A stretch of 31,580 bases of DNA, from contig CAYONC010000014.1 of the NCBI GenBank assembly GCA_964405265.1, positions 1-31,580 on the forward strand. Direction: 5' to 3'. The DNA comes from Eshraghiella sp964405265. Lineage in GTDB: Bacteria > Bacillota > Clostridia > Lachnospirales > Lachnospiraceae. The translations under genes were made by a program, and so were the position numbers. Positions within the stretch are counted from its first letter, which is position 1; the number at the start of each line of letters is the position of its first letter. Under the pieces are notes generated by a model, which worked only from the letters and a program-made list of their open reading frames with translations, did not search any database and had not been told where the DNA came from. Below, piece by piece: positions 1-8,265 of this stretch.

Positions 1-77
1 AATACTGATGTAGATTTGATGTCAATTTGATGTCAAATAATTATCTAACACCTCTCAAACCCTTGATTTTACTGACT
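1..77. other. Intergenic edge downstream of lysS
   Basis: This AT-rich stretch follows the lysS stop codon and runs off the window. It holds a perfect 11-bp tandem duplication (atttgatgtca at 14-24 and 25-35). I see no clear stem-loop with a T-tract and no ORF with a ribosome binding site, so where lysS transcription ends cannot be told from here. Confidence 0.5.
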
Positions 78-1571
78 TTATTTCTCTAACGTTTTCATCG
101 TTGGGAACAGCAATACATCTCTTATTGCCGGCGAATCCGTAAGCAACATTACAAGTCTGTCAATTCCATAGCCTATGCCTCCTGTCGGCGGCATACCAAT
201 GTCAAGTGCGTTAAGGAAATCTTCGTCCGTTGTGTTGGCCTCCTCATCTCCCTGAGCAAGCTGCTCCTCCTGTGCCTTAAAACGCTCTCTCTGATCAATA
301 GGGTCATTAAGCTCAGAATATGCATTACACATTTCCCAACCGTTCATGAACAACTCAAAACGCTCCACATAGTCCGGATTTTCCGGTTTTCTCTTGGTAA
401 GCGGTGAAATTTCAACCGGATGATCCATGACAAAAGTAGGCTGTATCAGATGCTCTTCAACAAATTCCTCAAAGAACAGGTTCAGAATATCACCCCTTTT
501 GTGTCTCTCTTCAAATTCGATGTGTTTTTCCCTCGCTGCTGCTCTTGCTCCCTCAAGTGTTGTAATTGCTTCAAAATCCACACCGGCATATTTTTTAACG
601 GCATCTACCATTGTAATACGCTCAAATGGCTTGCCCAAATCCATTTCCGTTCCGTTGTATGTTATCTTAGTCGTACCAAGCACTTCCTGTGCCACATATC
701 TGAACATATTCTCGGTAAGGTCCATCATTCCGTTGTAATCTGTATATGCCTGATAAAGCTCCATAAGCGTAAATTCCGGATTATGTCTTGTATCAAGTCC
801 TTCATTACGGAAAACCCTTCCTATCTCGTATACCCTTTCAAGACCACCGACAATAAGACGCTTCAAATACAGTTCAAGTGAAATTCGGAGTTTAAGATCC
901 TCGTCCAATGCATTAAAATGAGTTTCAAAAGGACGTGCCGCCGCACCACCGGCATTGGCAACAAGCATTGGCGTCTCAACCTCAAGGAAATCCTGCATTC
1001 CAAGATACCTGCGGATTGCAGCGATAATTTTTGACCTCTTTATAAACGTATCCTTAACTTCCGTATTCATTATCAGATCCACATATCTCTGACGATATCT
1101 TAAATCCGTATTGGTAAGACCATGATATTTTTCCGGAAGAATCTGGAGACTCTTGGAAAGCAGTATAACACTCTCCGCATGAATTGAAATCTCACCGGTT
1201 TTTGTTTCAAAAACCTTTCCCGTAATTCCGATAATGTCACCGATGTCCAGCTTCTTGAAATCCGCATATTCTTCTTCACCTATGGAATCCCTTGCAACAT
1301 AAGACTGGATTGTTCCCTGAAGATCCTGCACATGACAGAATGAAGCCTTACCCATTACACGCTTGGACATCATACGTCCGGCTATTGTCACAACACTGTC
1401 ATTAAGCTGTTCAAAATTCGATTTTATCTCTTCGCTGTGGTGTGTAACATCATATCTGGTTATTTCAAAAGGATTCTTTCCTCTTTCAACTAAGTCCTTT
1501 AATTTGTCCTTCCTGACCCGGATAAGTGCGTTTGTGTCCTGTACCTGCTGTCCGTTATTCTGTTCTGCCAT
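78..1571 (-). CDS. lysS: Lysyl-tRNA synthetase, class II
   Basis: This 497-residue cytoplasmic enzyme charges tRNA-Lys with lysine using ATP. An N-terminal OB-fold anticodon-binding domain (about residues 60-140) precedes a class II catalytic core. Motif 2 is clear at residues 246-268 (RVYEIGRVFRNEG followed by RHNPEFT). Motif 3 is GIGYGIDRL near residue 465, with Tyr where Ile is usual, and RDVLLFP follows. Length is normal for the bacterial class II family. The ATG is preceded by AGGAG at a good distance. It lies 22 bases after greA, so the two are almost certainly co-transcribed from the promoter at 2137-2166. No T-box leader is present in the short gap. Confidence 0.97.
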   Translation of the reverse strand: MAEQNNGQQVQDTNALIRVRKDKLKDLVERGKNPFEITRYDVTHHSEEIKSNFEQLNDSVVTIAGRMMSKRVMGKASFCHVQDLQGTIQSYVARDSIGEEEYADFKKLDIGDIIGITGKVFETKTGEISIHAESVILLSKSLQILPEKYHGLTNTDLRYRQRYVDLIMNTEVKDTFIKRSKIIAAIRRYLGMQDFLEVETPMLVANAGGAAARPFETHFNALDEDLKLRISLELYLKRLIVGGLERVYEIGRVFRNEGLDTRHNPEFTLMELYQAYTDYNGMMDLTENMFRYVAQEVLGTTKITYNGTEMDLGKPFERITMVDAVKKYAGVDFEAITTLEGARAAAREKHIEFEERHKRGDILNLFFEEFVEEHLIQPTFVMDHPVEISPLTKRKPENPDYVERFELFMNGWEMCNAYSELNDPIDQRERFKAQEEQLAQGDEEANTTDEDFLNALDIGMPPTGGIGYGIDRLVMLLTDSPAIRDVLLFPTMKTLEK

Positions 1572-1593
1572 GAACTTTCTCTCCTAACTGTTA

Positions 1594-2070
1594 TTAATTT
1601 CTTGATACCTTGAGTACCTTAAATACCATATTACCTGAAGGTGTCTCCACTTCAACCTCGTCTCCCGCCATTTTGCCTATTAGAGCCTTTCCTATCGGAG
1701 ACTCATTGGAAATCTTGTTTTCAAGACTCTTAGCCTCGGTTGAACCCACAATTTTATATTCAATTTCCTCTTCAAATTCACAATCAAATAATGTAACAGT
1801 GCTGCCAAGATTAATTGTTCCCGCACCTGTCTCGTCATCAACAACCTCTGCATTTTTCAAAATTTTCTCAATTTCTTCAATTCTTGCTTCTATATCCCTC
1901 TGCTCGTCCTTGGCTGCATCATATTCTGCGTTTTCAGAAAGATCGCCCTGCTCCCTCGCTTCCTTAATTTTCTGAGCAACCTCCTGCCTTCTTACAACCT
2001 TGAGCTCGTGAAGCTCATCCTCCAGTTTTTTGAGACCTTCATAGGTCATTAAATTTTTTTTCTCTGCCAT
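1594..2070 (-). CDS. greA: Transcription elongation factor GreA
   Basis: GreA binds the RNA polymerase secondary channel and stimulates cleavage of backtracked RNA. The 158-residue length is typical. The N-terminal coiled coil (about residues 10-75) carries the tip motif GDLSENAEYDAAKDEQ at residues 42-57, with the acidic tip residues (Asp43, Glu46) present. A C-terminal FKBP-like domain follows, with SPIGKALIGKMAGDEVEVETP. The ATG follows AAGGTG. It is first in a two-gene unit with lysS and has its own near-consensus promoter inside the 3' end of dusB. Confidence 0.96.
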   Translation of the reverse strand: MAEKKNLMTYEGLKKLEDELHELKVVRRQEVAQKIKEAREQGDLSENAEYDAAKDEQRDIEARIEEIEKILKNAEVVDDETGAGTINLGSTVTLFDCEFEEEIEYKIVGSTEAKSLENKISNESPIGKALIGKMAGDEVEVETPSGNMVFKVLKVSRN

Positions 2071-2136
2071 AACGATTCACCTTTCTCACATATATTCCGG
2101 AATGCACCCCATTCCTATCGTATAACAATGCATAGT

Positions 2137-2166
2137 ATTATATACTATTGCAAATTCATTTGTCAA
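2137..2166 (-). promoter_or_regulatory. Sigma-A promoter for greA-lysS
   Basis: Read on the minus strand, TTGACA (2161-2166) is separated by 18 bases from TATAAT (2137-2142). Both hexamers match the consensus exactly. The -35 overlaps the last codons of dusB. The predicted leader before the greA ATG is about 60 bases. A 17-bp dyad (7-bp arms, 2132-2148) lies over the -10. Confidence 0.85.
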
Positions 2167-3118
2167 TCATTCTTTCATCCAAAAGCCTGAACATCTGCTC
2201 CAGTGTCTCCGTATGGTTAATTTCATCTCTGAGCGAGGCGCAATTATACAAGCCTGACGTATACCACGATACATGTTTTCGCATTTCCCTGACGGTCATA
2301 TATTCAGGCTTGCTTTCAGTCATAAGCGTTGCATGCCTTTTTATCATTTCCTTAATTTCTTCTGCAGATGGTCTCTCCGGAACCGGTTTACCTGCAAATG
2401 CAGCTTTTATTTCCCTGAAAATCCATGGATTTCCCTTTGCTCCCCTTCCTATTGCGATTCCGTCACAGCCGGTATATTCACGCATTAAAAGAGCGTCATC
2501 CGCATTGAATATGTCTCCGTTTCCGATTACCGGAATACTTACGCGATTCTTAACTTCTGCTATTATATCCCAGTCAGCCCTTCCCGAATAAAACTGTTCT
2601 CTCGTTCTTCCGTGAACCGTCACCGCTGCAGCACCTGATTCTTCCATTATGTGTGCAAATTCAACAGCATTGATGTGCTTTTCATCAAATCCTTTTCTGA
2701 ACTTTACCGTTACCGGAACTTTTACGCTCTTTGACATGGTGCTGACAATCCTTGATGCAAGCATGGGATTCTTCATAAGTGCCGACCCTTCACCATTATT
2801 AACCACTTTAGGGACCGGACAGCCCATATTTATGTCAAACCCGTCAAACCCTCTGTCTTCAAGTCTTTTTGCAATCTCTGACATAATTTCAGGGTCGGAT
2901 CCGAACAGCTGAAGTGAAACCGGTCCTTCTTCCTTGTCATGAGCTAATAAAAGCTCCGTATTTTTGTTATTATAAAGCACCGCTTTTGCACTTACCATCT
3001 CGGTAACCATATAATCGCATCCCATTTCCCTGCATAAAAGCCTGTAAGGCATATCGGTTACTCCTGCCATGGGTGCAAGAATTACAGGATTATCCATTAT
3101 TATACTTCCAAGCTTCAT
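2156..3118 (-). CDS. dusB: tRNA-dihydrouridine synthase, DusB type
   Basis: This FMN- and NADPH-dependent enzyme reduces specific uridines in tRNA to dihydrouridine. The 320 residues form a TIM barrel beginning with the typical LAPMAGVTDMPYR (residues 14-26). The catalytic Cys is Cys100 in DINMGCPVPKVV. The substrate and flavin motifs VTVHGRTREQFYSG, IPVIGNGDI and IGRGAKGNPWIF are all present, and an all-helical C-terminal domain closes the protein. The order and length fit the DusB/NifR3 group, although subgroup choice without an alignment is less sure than the family. Its ATG overlaps the stop of the DUF6145-like gene by four bases (ATGA), which implies translational coupling. Confidence 0.95.
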   Translation of the reverse strand: MKLGSIIMDNPVILAPMAGVTDMPYRLLCREMGCDYMVTEMVSAKAVLYNNKNTELLLAHDKEEGPVSLQLFGSDPEIMSEIAKRLEDRGFDGFDINMGCPVPKVVNNGEGSALMKNPMLASRIVSTMSKSVKVPVTVKFRKGFDEKHINAVEFAHIMEESGAAAVTVHGRTREQFYSGRADWDIIAEVKNRVSIPVIGNGDIFNADDALLMREYTGCDGIAIGRGAKGNPWIFREIKAAFAGKPVPERPSAEEIKEMIKRHATLMTESKPEYMTVREMRKHVSWYTSGLYNCASLRDEINHTETLEQMFRLLDERMIDK

Positions 3119-3447
3119 ACCGGTTCTTCTCCAAGAAAAAATACCCTGTAAAACATTTCAAGAGCCGTAAACAGCTCGGATTTTTCTCTTTGAAGCTGTC
3201 TGATCTTCAGTCCTGCCCCTATTTCGTCATACAGCAGGTCGCCTTCATCCGCTTCAGTGCGTATAAATAATACACCTTCCGAATCAAAGTTAAGTGTTAT
3301 TATACCGCCTGAATCCTCTGTAAAAAGAACACACATAATTTTCAGTTCATCTTTTATCCGGTCCGGAAGCCTTTCAAAATCTTCATTCAAATAATATTTT
3401 CTGTCGTAAGCACTTGCTCCGCAAAGCACAATACATTCATTTTCCAT
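3115..3447 (-). CDS. DUF6145-like protein of unknown function
   Basis: This is a 110-residue acidic, soluble protein with no signal peptide or membrane segment. It opens with CIVLCGASAYDRKYYLNEDF and has a central segment DELKIMCVLFTEDSGGI. It looks like the short family I know as DUF6145, found in Lachnospiraceae; this is recognition from memory. The predicted fold is mixed strand and helix, ending in a helix (residues 80-105). The ATG follows AGGTGG. It overlaps dusB by four bases and lies 14 bases after birA, so it is a co-transcribed gene in the argF-birA-dusB unit. No catalytic motif is visible and I assign no function. Confidence 0.75.
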   Translation of the reverse strand: MENECIVLCGASAYDRKYYLNEDFERLPDRIKDELKIMCVLFTEDSGGIITLNFDSEGVLFIRTEADEGDLLYDEIGAGLKIRQLQREKSELFTALEMFYRVFFLGEEPV

Positions 3448-3461
3448 ATATCCACCTGTTC

Positions 3462-4220
3462 TTATGTATATCCGTATATTCCCCTTACAGATACTTCTCC
3501 TGCACGAATGATTTTTACAATGCCTTCATCATCTTTTACAAGAAGTTCCCCCCTGTCATTAATCCCCATCGCCATATACTTCATGGTATTTTCTTTTTCC
3601 GTAATATATACCTGCCGGTTCATGTTAACCAGATTTTCTTCATATAAGTTCTTTAAAAGCGACATATCCTTTGTCCGGCAGAAAATATCATAATATATAT
3701 CCATATATTTTCCGATCTGTTCAGCCACGTCTTTATTGGAAAATTTTAAACCTGACTCAATGAACAGTGAAGTCGCAGTATCTGCAACCTCTGCAGGAAC
3801 TTTTTCCATGTTGACATTGATGCCTATACCCGCAATTACATAGTTGATTTTTTCTCCGTCAGTCTGCATTTCCGTCAGGATACCGGCTGCTTTTTTTCCG
3901 TTAATCACTATATCGTTAGGCCATTTTATCATTGCATCAAGCTCTGTCAGTACATTAACGGCTTCCCTTACTGCAAGCGAAATTACAAGGGTAAGCATAG
4001 AAGCTTCCGTTGGATGCATGTCCGGTTTTATTATATAGGACATACATATTCCGTCACCCGGATCTGAAATCCATCTTTTCCCCCGCCTTCCTCTGCCATG
4101 ACGCTGACTGTCGGCATATATAAGCATTCCATGAGCATTATCTTCGTCAACATATTTTTTGGCTTCCTCATTCGTTGAATCTGCTGTTTTATAATGAACG
4201 GTGATTTCACCAAATCCCAT
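3462..4220 (-). CDS. birA: Biotin--[acetyl-CoA-carboxylase] ligase
   Basis: Biotin protein ligase makes biotinyl-5'-AMP and transfers biotin to the lysine of biotin carboxyl carrier domains. The 252 residues contain the biotin/ATP-binding loop GRGRRGKRW (residues 42-50), KWPNDI (99-104), KAAGILTEMQ and GIGINVN. A small C-terminal SH3-like domain follows. There is no N-terminal helix-turn-helix, so this is the monofunctional (class I) form and is not expected to repress biotin genes. It starts four bases after the small membrane protein gene, in the same transcription unit as argF. Confidence 0.95.
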   Translation of the reverse strand: MGFGEITVHYKTADSTNEEAKKYVDEDNAHGMLIYADSQRHGRGRRGKRWISDPGDGICMSYIIKPDMHPTEASMLTLVISLAVREAVNVLTELDAMIKWPNDIVINGKKAAGILTEMQTDGEKINYVIAGIGINVNMEKVPAEVADTATSLFIESGLKFSNKDVAEQIGKYMDIYYDIFCRTKDMSLLKNLYEENLVNMNRQVYITEKENTMKYMAMGINDRGELLVKDDEGIVKIIRAGEVSVRGIYGYT

Positions 4221-4224
4221 TTTG

Positions 4225-4491
4225 TCAGCCTCCTATTGCGCGGTAGCTTACAAATGCAAATATTCCTATAACAACGGCTGCCGCCTCAGCTATTATCCCC
4301 GCAGCTTTCTTATCAGACATAAAATGCTTGATGCCCGTAATAAAATTCATTGAAGCTCCCAGAATAAAAATAATAGGAAACGCCCACATATTGCCTTTAG
4401 TATCTAAAAATGCCAGTACGGCAAGAACTATTGCTCCTACTCCCAATATTACATTAAGTATGTCTATTACAAGACGAACAATCTTCTGCAT
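4225..4491 (-). CDS. Small three-helix membrane protein, unknown
   Basis: This 88-residue protein has three predicted membrane helices: about residues 8-28 (VIDILNVILGVGAIVLAVLA), 36-55 (WAFPIIFILGASMNFITGI) and 63-85. Short polar connections contain Lys and Asp. It lies three bases after argF and four bases before birA, which makes expression as part of that unit very likely. It resembles small uncharacterised membrane proteins of Lachnospiraceae (possibly DUF6637, a tentative recollection). No enzymatic motif is present and no function is assigned. Confidence 0.75.
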   Translation of the reverse strand: MQKIVRLVIDILNVILGVGAIVLAVLAFLDTKGNMWAFPIIFILGASMNFITGIKHFMSDKKAAGIIAEAAAVVIGIFAFVSYRAIGG

Positions 4492-4494
4492 AAA

Positions 4495-5433
4495 TCAATA
4501 CTCTCCCAATGTTGCAACCATAACAGCTTTTATTGTATGCATCCTGTTTTCCGCTTCATCAAACACTACGGACTGTTCTGATTCAAATACCTCTTCCGTA
4601 ACTTCCTTTTCCTTAACCGCAGGCAGACAATGCATAAAAATGGTTGACGCTTTTCCTGTTTTTTTCATCAAGGCAGAATCTATGCGGTATGGTGTAAGCA
4701 ATGCTATTCTTTCTGCTGCTTTGTCTTCTTCTCCCATTGAACACCACACATCCGTATACAGAACGTCAGCTCCCACAACGGCATCTGTTGAAGATGTTAC
4801 CGTTATTACGGCTCCTGACTCTTCTGCATATCCGCGGCATAAATCCACAAGGCTCTCTGATGGCCATAATTCCTCGGGTGCTGCAATCGTACAGTTAATT
4901 CCGACCTTGGAACAGCCTATCATAAGACTGTTCGCCATATTATTTCTTCCGTCTCCAAGATATACAAAATTAAGTCCTTTTAAATGTCCGAACTTTTCTT
5001 TCATTGTAAGAAAATCAGCAAGTATCTGTGTCGGATGGTATTCATCCGTAAGTCCGTTCCATACCGGTACACCGCTGTATTTTGCAAGTTCTTCGACCGT
5101 TTTCTGTGAGAATCCCCTGAATTCTATACCGTCAAACATACGGCCCAGAACTCTTGCCGTATCTTTCACGCTTTCCTTATGTCCAAGCTGTATATCATCC
5201 TTTCCGAGATATTCCGGATGTCCGCCTTCGTCAATACAGCCTATGGTAAAAGAGCATCTTGTTCTTGTAGACGGTTTCTCAAATATCAGTGCAATGTTTT
5301 TCCCCTTGAGGCTGTTACCCGTTATTCCCCTTTTTTTCTTGGCTTTAAGCTCTGCTGCAAGGTCCACAAGATATTCTATTTCCTCCGCCGTAAAATCCTT
5401 CAATGTAAGAAAGCTTCTGTTTTTTAAATTCAT
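4495..5433 (-). CDS. argF: Ornithine carbamoyltransferase
   Basis: This enzyme makes citrulline from ornithine and carbamoyl phosphate in arginine synthesis, or runs in reverse in the deiminase pathway. I chose the ATG at 5433 (312 residues), because AGGAG stands eight bases upstream of it. The in-frame ATG at 5451 has only a T-tract before it. Carbamoyl phosphate is bound by STRTR (residues 55-59) and HPTQILAD (133-140), and ornithine by the HCLPA motif (268-272) and DVWCSMG. No other arginine genes are in the window. It is first in a unit with the small membrane gene, birA, the DUF6145-like gene and dusB. I could not find a convincing promoter or ARG box in the 5434-5494 gap. Confidence 0.93.
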   Translation of the reverse strand: MNLKNRSFLTLKDFTAEEIEYLVDLAAELKAKKKRGITGNSLKGKNIALIFEKPSTRTRCSFTIGCIDEGGHPEYLGKDDIQLGHKESVKDTARVLGRMFDGIEFRGFSQKTVEELAKYSGVPVWNGLTDEYHPTQILADFLTMKEKFGHLKGLNFVYLGDGRNNMANSLMIGCSKVGINCTIAAPEELWPSESLVDLCRGYAEESGAVITVTSSTDAVVGADVLYTDVWCSMGEEDKAAERIALLTPYRIDSALMKKTGKASTIFMHCLPAVKEKEVTEEVFESEQSVVFDEAENRMHTIKAVMVATLGEY

Positions 5434-5484
5434 TTTCCTGTCTCCTGTCATAAAAAAATATGTCCGGCGTATACTTTCACCGTT

Positions 5485-5520
5485 TTAATACAAAATACCC
5501 TTCCATATACGGAAGAGTAT
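5485..5520 (-). terminator. Intrinsic terminator after the SPFH gene
   Basis: On the minus strand, a 10-bp stem (5511-5520 with 5495-5504, one G-U pair) encloses a six-base loop and is followed by an interrupted T-rich tract. It lies just after the SPFH stop codon and separates the hydrolase-NfeD-SPFH unit from argF. Confidence 0.7.
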
Positions 5521-5528
5521 TCTGCTGA

Positions 5529-6479
5529 TTATATCTGTTTGTCGTCTGATACTTCTACAAGGGATTTTGCAAGTCCTGCTATTCCCTGTATTTCTGACGG
5601 AATAATGATCTTGGTTGATTTACCGTCTGCTGCTTTTGCAAATGCTTCAAGACTCTTTAATGTAATAACCGCTTTATCCGCACCTGCTTCCCTGATGTAC
5701 TTTATGCCTTCTGCGTTGGCAAGCTGCACTGCCCTGATGGCTTCAGCCTGTCCTTCAGCTTCCCTGATTGTTGCCTCCTTCTTTGCTTCAGCACGGAGTA
5801 TTGCTGACTGCTTTTCCGCTTCTGCTTCAAGTATCGCTGACTGCTTCTTACCTTCTGCTACGGTAATGCTTGCCTTCTTTTCACCTTCAGCCCTTGTTTC
5901 CATTTCACGTCTCTCACGTTCGGCCTTCATCTGTTTTTCCATCGCATTCTGGATTTCGGCAGGAGGTATGATATTTCTTAATTCAATTCGGTTAACCTTA
6001 ATTCCCCACGGGTCGGTTGCCGTATCAAGTGCAACCCTCATCTTGGTATTAATTATTTCCCTTGAGGTAAGTGTCTGGTCAAGTTCAAGCTCACCTATAA
6101 TGTTACGCAGTGTCGTTGCCGTAAGATTTTCTATTGCCATAATCGGGTGTTCAACACCATATGTATAAAGCTTAGGGTCCGTTATCTGGAAAAATACTAC
6201 CGTATCTATTCTCATTGTAACATTATCCTTGGTAATAACCGGCTGAGGTGCAAAATCAACAACCTGTTCCTTAAGACTCATCCTTGCCGTTGTCTTATCA
6301 ATAAATGGTGCTTTGAGATGAAGTCCGACACCCCATGTACCCTTATATGCACCAAGTCTTTCCAAAATCACCGCATGAGCCTGCGGAACAATTCTGATAC
6401 ATGATGCAATAATTATGAGTAGTACAATGGCAACCACAATTAATGCTACTACCGATGGTTCAATACTTGCTAAAATCAT
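5529..6479 (-). CDS. SPFH/stomatin-like membrane protein (QmcA type)
   Basis: This is a flotillin/stomatin-type scaffold anchored in the cytoplasmic membrane, a family linked to membrane microdomains and quality control. I set the start at the ATG at 6479 (316 residues): AGGAGG lies just upstream and NfeD ends one base before, whereas the longer reading overlaps NfeD. One membrane helix (about residues 9-29) precedes the SPFH domain, from VPQAHAVILERLG through IELRNIIPPAEIQ. A long charged coiled coil (about 190-260) then has repeating AEGKKQSAILEAEAEKQSA-type units. It pairs with NfeD, as in known stomatin operons. Confidence 0.92.
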   Translation of the reverse strand: MILASIEPSVVALIVVAIVLLIIIASCIRIVPQAHAVILERLGAYKGTWGVGLHLKAPFIDKTTARMSLKEQVVDFAPQPVITKDNVTMRIDTVVFFQITDPKLYTYGVEHPIMAIENLTATTLRNIIGELELDQTLTSREIINTKMRVALDTATDPWGIKVNRIELRNIIPPAEIQNAMEKQMKAERERREMETRAEGEKKASITVAEGKKQSAILEAEAEKQSAILRAEAKKEATIREAEGQAEAIRAVQLANAEGIKYIREAGADKAVITLKSLEAFAKAADGKSTKIIIPSEIQGIAGLAKSLVEVSDDKQI

Positions 6480-6480
6480 T

Positions 6481-6924
6481 TTAATTTCCTCCTTTTTTTC
6501 TGACAATAAGCTTAACTCCTGATACCGCCGTAATTTCCACAATATCATCCGGTTCATATGTCTCAGCCGAATCTTCTGACCTTGCAGTCCATTCCTGTCC
6601 GTTTACCGTAACGGCACCCTGATTATCCATATTGCTTATTCTCTCTATAACCTTCGCACGGCAGCCTATAATACTGTCCACGTTAGTTTTTATTCCGCCG
6701 TCCTTCATTACCTTCATCATCACAGGTCTTGTAAAAATAAGAAGCACGAGTGATACAATCATAAACAGGACTATCTGCAGCCACACGGGTGCTTTAAGAA
6801 CATTTGCCAGAAATGCAACAAGTGCACCGCCTGCAAACCAGATTGTTGTAAGACTTGTTGTTGCAATTTCTATTAAAATAAAAAGAATCAGTGCTCCAAG
6901 CCATCCCCATATAAAATATTCCAT
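6481..6924 (-). CDS. NfeD-like short membrane protein
   Basis: This is the partner of the SPFH protein. The 147-residue form begins at the ATG at 6924, seven bases after AGGCGG. An ATG at 6930 (two codons longer) is almost equally possible, and the 6966 reading is unlikely because it overlaps the hydrolase gene. Membrane helices lie near residues 5-35 and 46-70 (WLQIVLFMIVSLVLLIF). A C-terminal OB-fold domain contains VDSIIGCRAKVIERI and GAVTVNGQEWTARS. There is no N-terminal ClpP-like protease domain, so this is the short form (NfeD1b). Only one base separates it from the SPFH start. Confidence 0.9.
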   Translation of the reverse strand: MEYFIWGWLGALILFILIEIATTSLTTIWFAGGALVAFLANVLKAPVWLQIVLFMIVSLVLLIFTRPVMMKVMKDGGIKTNVDSIIGCRAKVIERISNMDNQGAVTVNGQEWTARSEDSAETYEPDDIVEITAVSGVKLIVRKKGGN

Positions 6925-6947
6925 AGACATTCCGCCTTTCTCATGTG

Positions 6948-8189
6948 CTAATATACATAAAAACAATGATTGTTGATTATGGTATAACCTGTATATCTTG
7001 AATAATTCGCCTTCTTTACGCTTATAAAGAATAACATATCTCCTATGTTATTTTCTCCGGACAGTGCTTTAACTGCAGCGTCATAGCATCCTCTTACATT
7101 AAGCTCCTCGTTGCTCTTATTAAGAACTTCACTGAATCTTGCCGAAATCTGTCCGTTGTCAAGCACACCCGTAAACTGTCCCGGTGCGTATATTACATCC
7201 GCTATTGTATTCTGTTTAAAGCGCGGAGAGTATACCCTGTTAAGAACCACATTCGCAACCGCAAGCTGACCCTCAGCCGGTTCCCAGCCTGATTCCCAGT
7301 ATATTATGGCTGCAAGAAGATGAATTTCTTCCGCCGTTGCAGTATAAGAATCTCTTGTAACGGTATTCTGACTCTGCTGGTTATTAAGTGCCGCCAGCCT
7401 GTCTGCTTCTGCCCTGGCAGCGGCCTGTTCTGCCGCAATTCTTGCTTCCTCAGCTCTTTTTGCTGCTTCAATGGCTTCTGCTTCTTCTATTGTAATTGCT
7501 GTCTTCAGTCCGTAAGAAATGTCAACTTCGCCGGAATTTATATATCCGTATCCGTTATCACACATAACCAGTATATAACCGTTGCGTTCTTCATATGCCT
7601 CTATTTCGGCACCACGGCTTAATTCGGATATGATATCGGACGAAGAATCCGGTTCCGAATATACCTTCAGCAGGTCTGCCTTCACGACTGCTGTTCTGTT
7701 TCCGACTGCTGATGCGATTATTTCTGCTTCACTTCCAAAAAGTACATCAACATTACGTACATATCCCGTCACGTTTCCCGACTTAATTTCCGTCCATTCC
7801 GGTCCCTGTTCAATTATATCTGCTTCACTTCCGGAGTACATTATTCCGGTCTTATCCGATTTAACATCCGGCTCGGAATATACCGGAAGCTCCTGACATG
7901 TATATGAAACTATTTTATCCGTAAAATCATTATTGTCCGTCTGTGTCTCAAATATATCATATGGTGCGTTAAGCTTTACGTTACTTCTGTATACGACATT
8001 CAGTGTTGCCGAGCTTACAAGTTCTTCATTAGCCGCCAATTCACCGGAATTAATTCCGGATGCATCTGCTGACGCACTGCTTTCGTATGCAGAATCTGTA
8101 TTTTTGTCAGGTGACAGGAATATCGTCTGTACAACTGCCAAAACCGCCAGAAGCATTGCTATTGCAGCTTTTCTGTTCATACCTTTCAT
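6948..8189 (-). CDS. Cell wall hydrolase with SH3b domains (SleB-like)
   Basis: This is a predicted exported peptidoglycan hydrolase. The ATG at 8189 is preceded by GGAGG, while the more upstream ATG at 8201 overlaps that site, so I use 413 residues. A signal peptide or anchor covers residues 7-26. Two SH3b-type domains follow (about 92-152 and 162-225), each with a VYSEPD element. An Ala/Glu-rich coiled coil (about 230-270) then leads to a C-terminal SleB-type domain (from about 285) with WESGWEPAEGQLAVANVV, LNRVYSPRF and APGQFT. In spore formers such domains help germination, but the SH3b domains allow a role in vegetative wall turnover. It starts a unit with NfeD and SPFH genes. Confidence 0.9.
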   Translation of the reverse strand: MKGMNRKAAIAMLLAVLAVVQTIFLSPDKNTDSAYESSASADASGINSGELAANEELVSSATLNVVYRSNVKLNAPYDIFETQTDNNDFTDKIVSYTCQELPVYSEPDVKSDKTGIMYSGSEADIIEQGPEWTEIKSGNVTGYVRNVDVLFGSEAEIIASAVGNRTAVVKADLLKVYSEPDSSSDIISELSRGAEIEAYEERNGYILVMCDNGYGYINSGEVDISYGLKTAITIEEAEAIEAAKRAEEARIAAEQAAARAEADRLAALNNQQSQNTVTRDSYTATAEEIHLLAAIIYWESGWEPAEGQLAVANVVLNRVYSPRFKQNTIADVIYAPGQFTGVLDNGQISARFSEVLNKSNEELNVRGCYDAAVKALSGENNIGDMLFFISVKKANYSRYTGYTIINNHCFYVY

Positions 8190-8236
8190 ATTAACCTCCA
8201 TTGCAAATGTTACAATTTTGTTAAATTTACAGGGTT

Positions 8237-8265
8237 ATTTTAGCAGAATATACTTATATTGTCAA
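8237..8265 (-). promoter_or_regulatory. Sigma-A promoter for the hydrolase-NfeD-SPFH unit
   Basis: On the minus strand, TTGACA (8260-8265) and TAAAAT (8237-8242) are separated by exactly 17 bases. The -35 overlaps the end of the RNA methyltransferase gene. The leader before the hydrolase start is about 40 bases and AT-rich. Confidence 0.85.

Noticed and set aside
1..40. Shared TTGATGTCA string at the window start and near the IS (reverse strand, about 30545-30553) as paired element ends
   Set aside because: Nine AT-rich bases are expected by chance, and no other sequence is shared around them.
1572..1593. T-box or lysine riboswitch controlling lysS
   Set aside because: The space between greA and lysS is only 22 bases and the greA leader is about 60 bases, too short for either element.
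4328..5488. 386-codon plus-strand open frame
   Set aside because: It is antisense to argF and the small membrane gene, has no good ribosome site, and its protein is Ser/Thr-rich and without motifs. It is a shadow of real coding on the other strand.
5434..5494. ARG box or promoter directly before argF
   Set aside because: Only poor hexamers at wrong spacing and no clear palindromic ARG box were seen, so I did not annotate one.
5539..6168. 209-codon plus-strand open frame rich in Ser and Ala
   Set aside because: It is antisense to the SPFH coiled-coil repeats, whose regular codons keep the opposite frame open.
8202..8231. Possible WalR-type site (two TGTAA elements) before the hydrolase gene
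   Set aside because: The two halves begin 17 bases apart rather than the 11 expected for the direct-repeat WalR site, so support is too weak.
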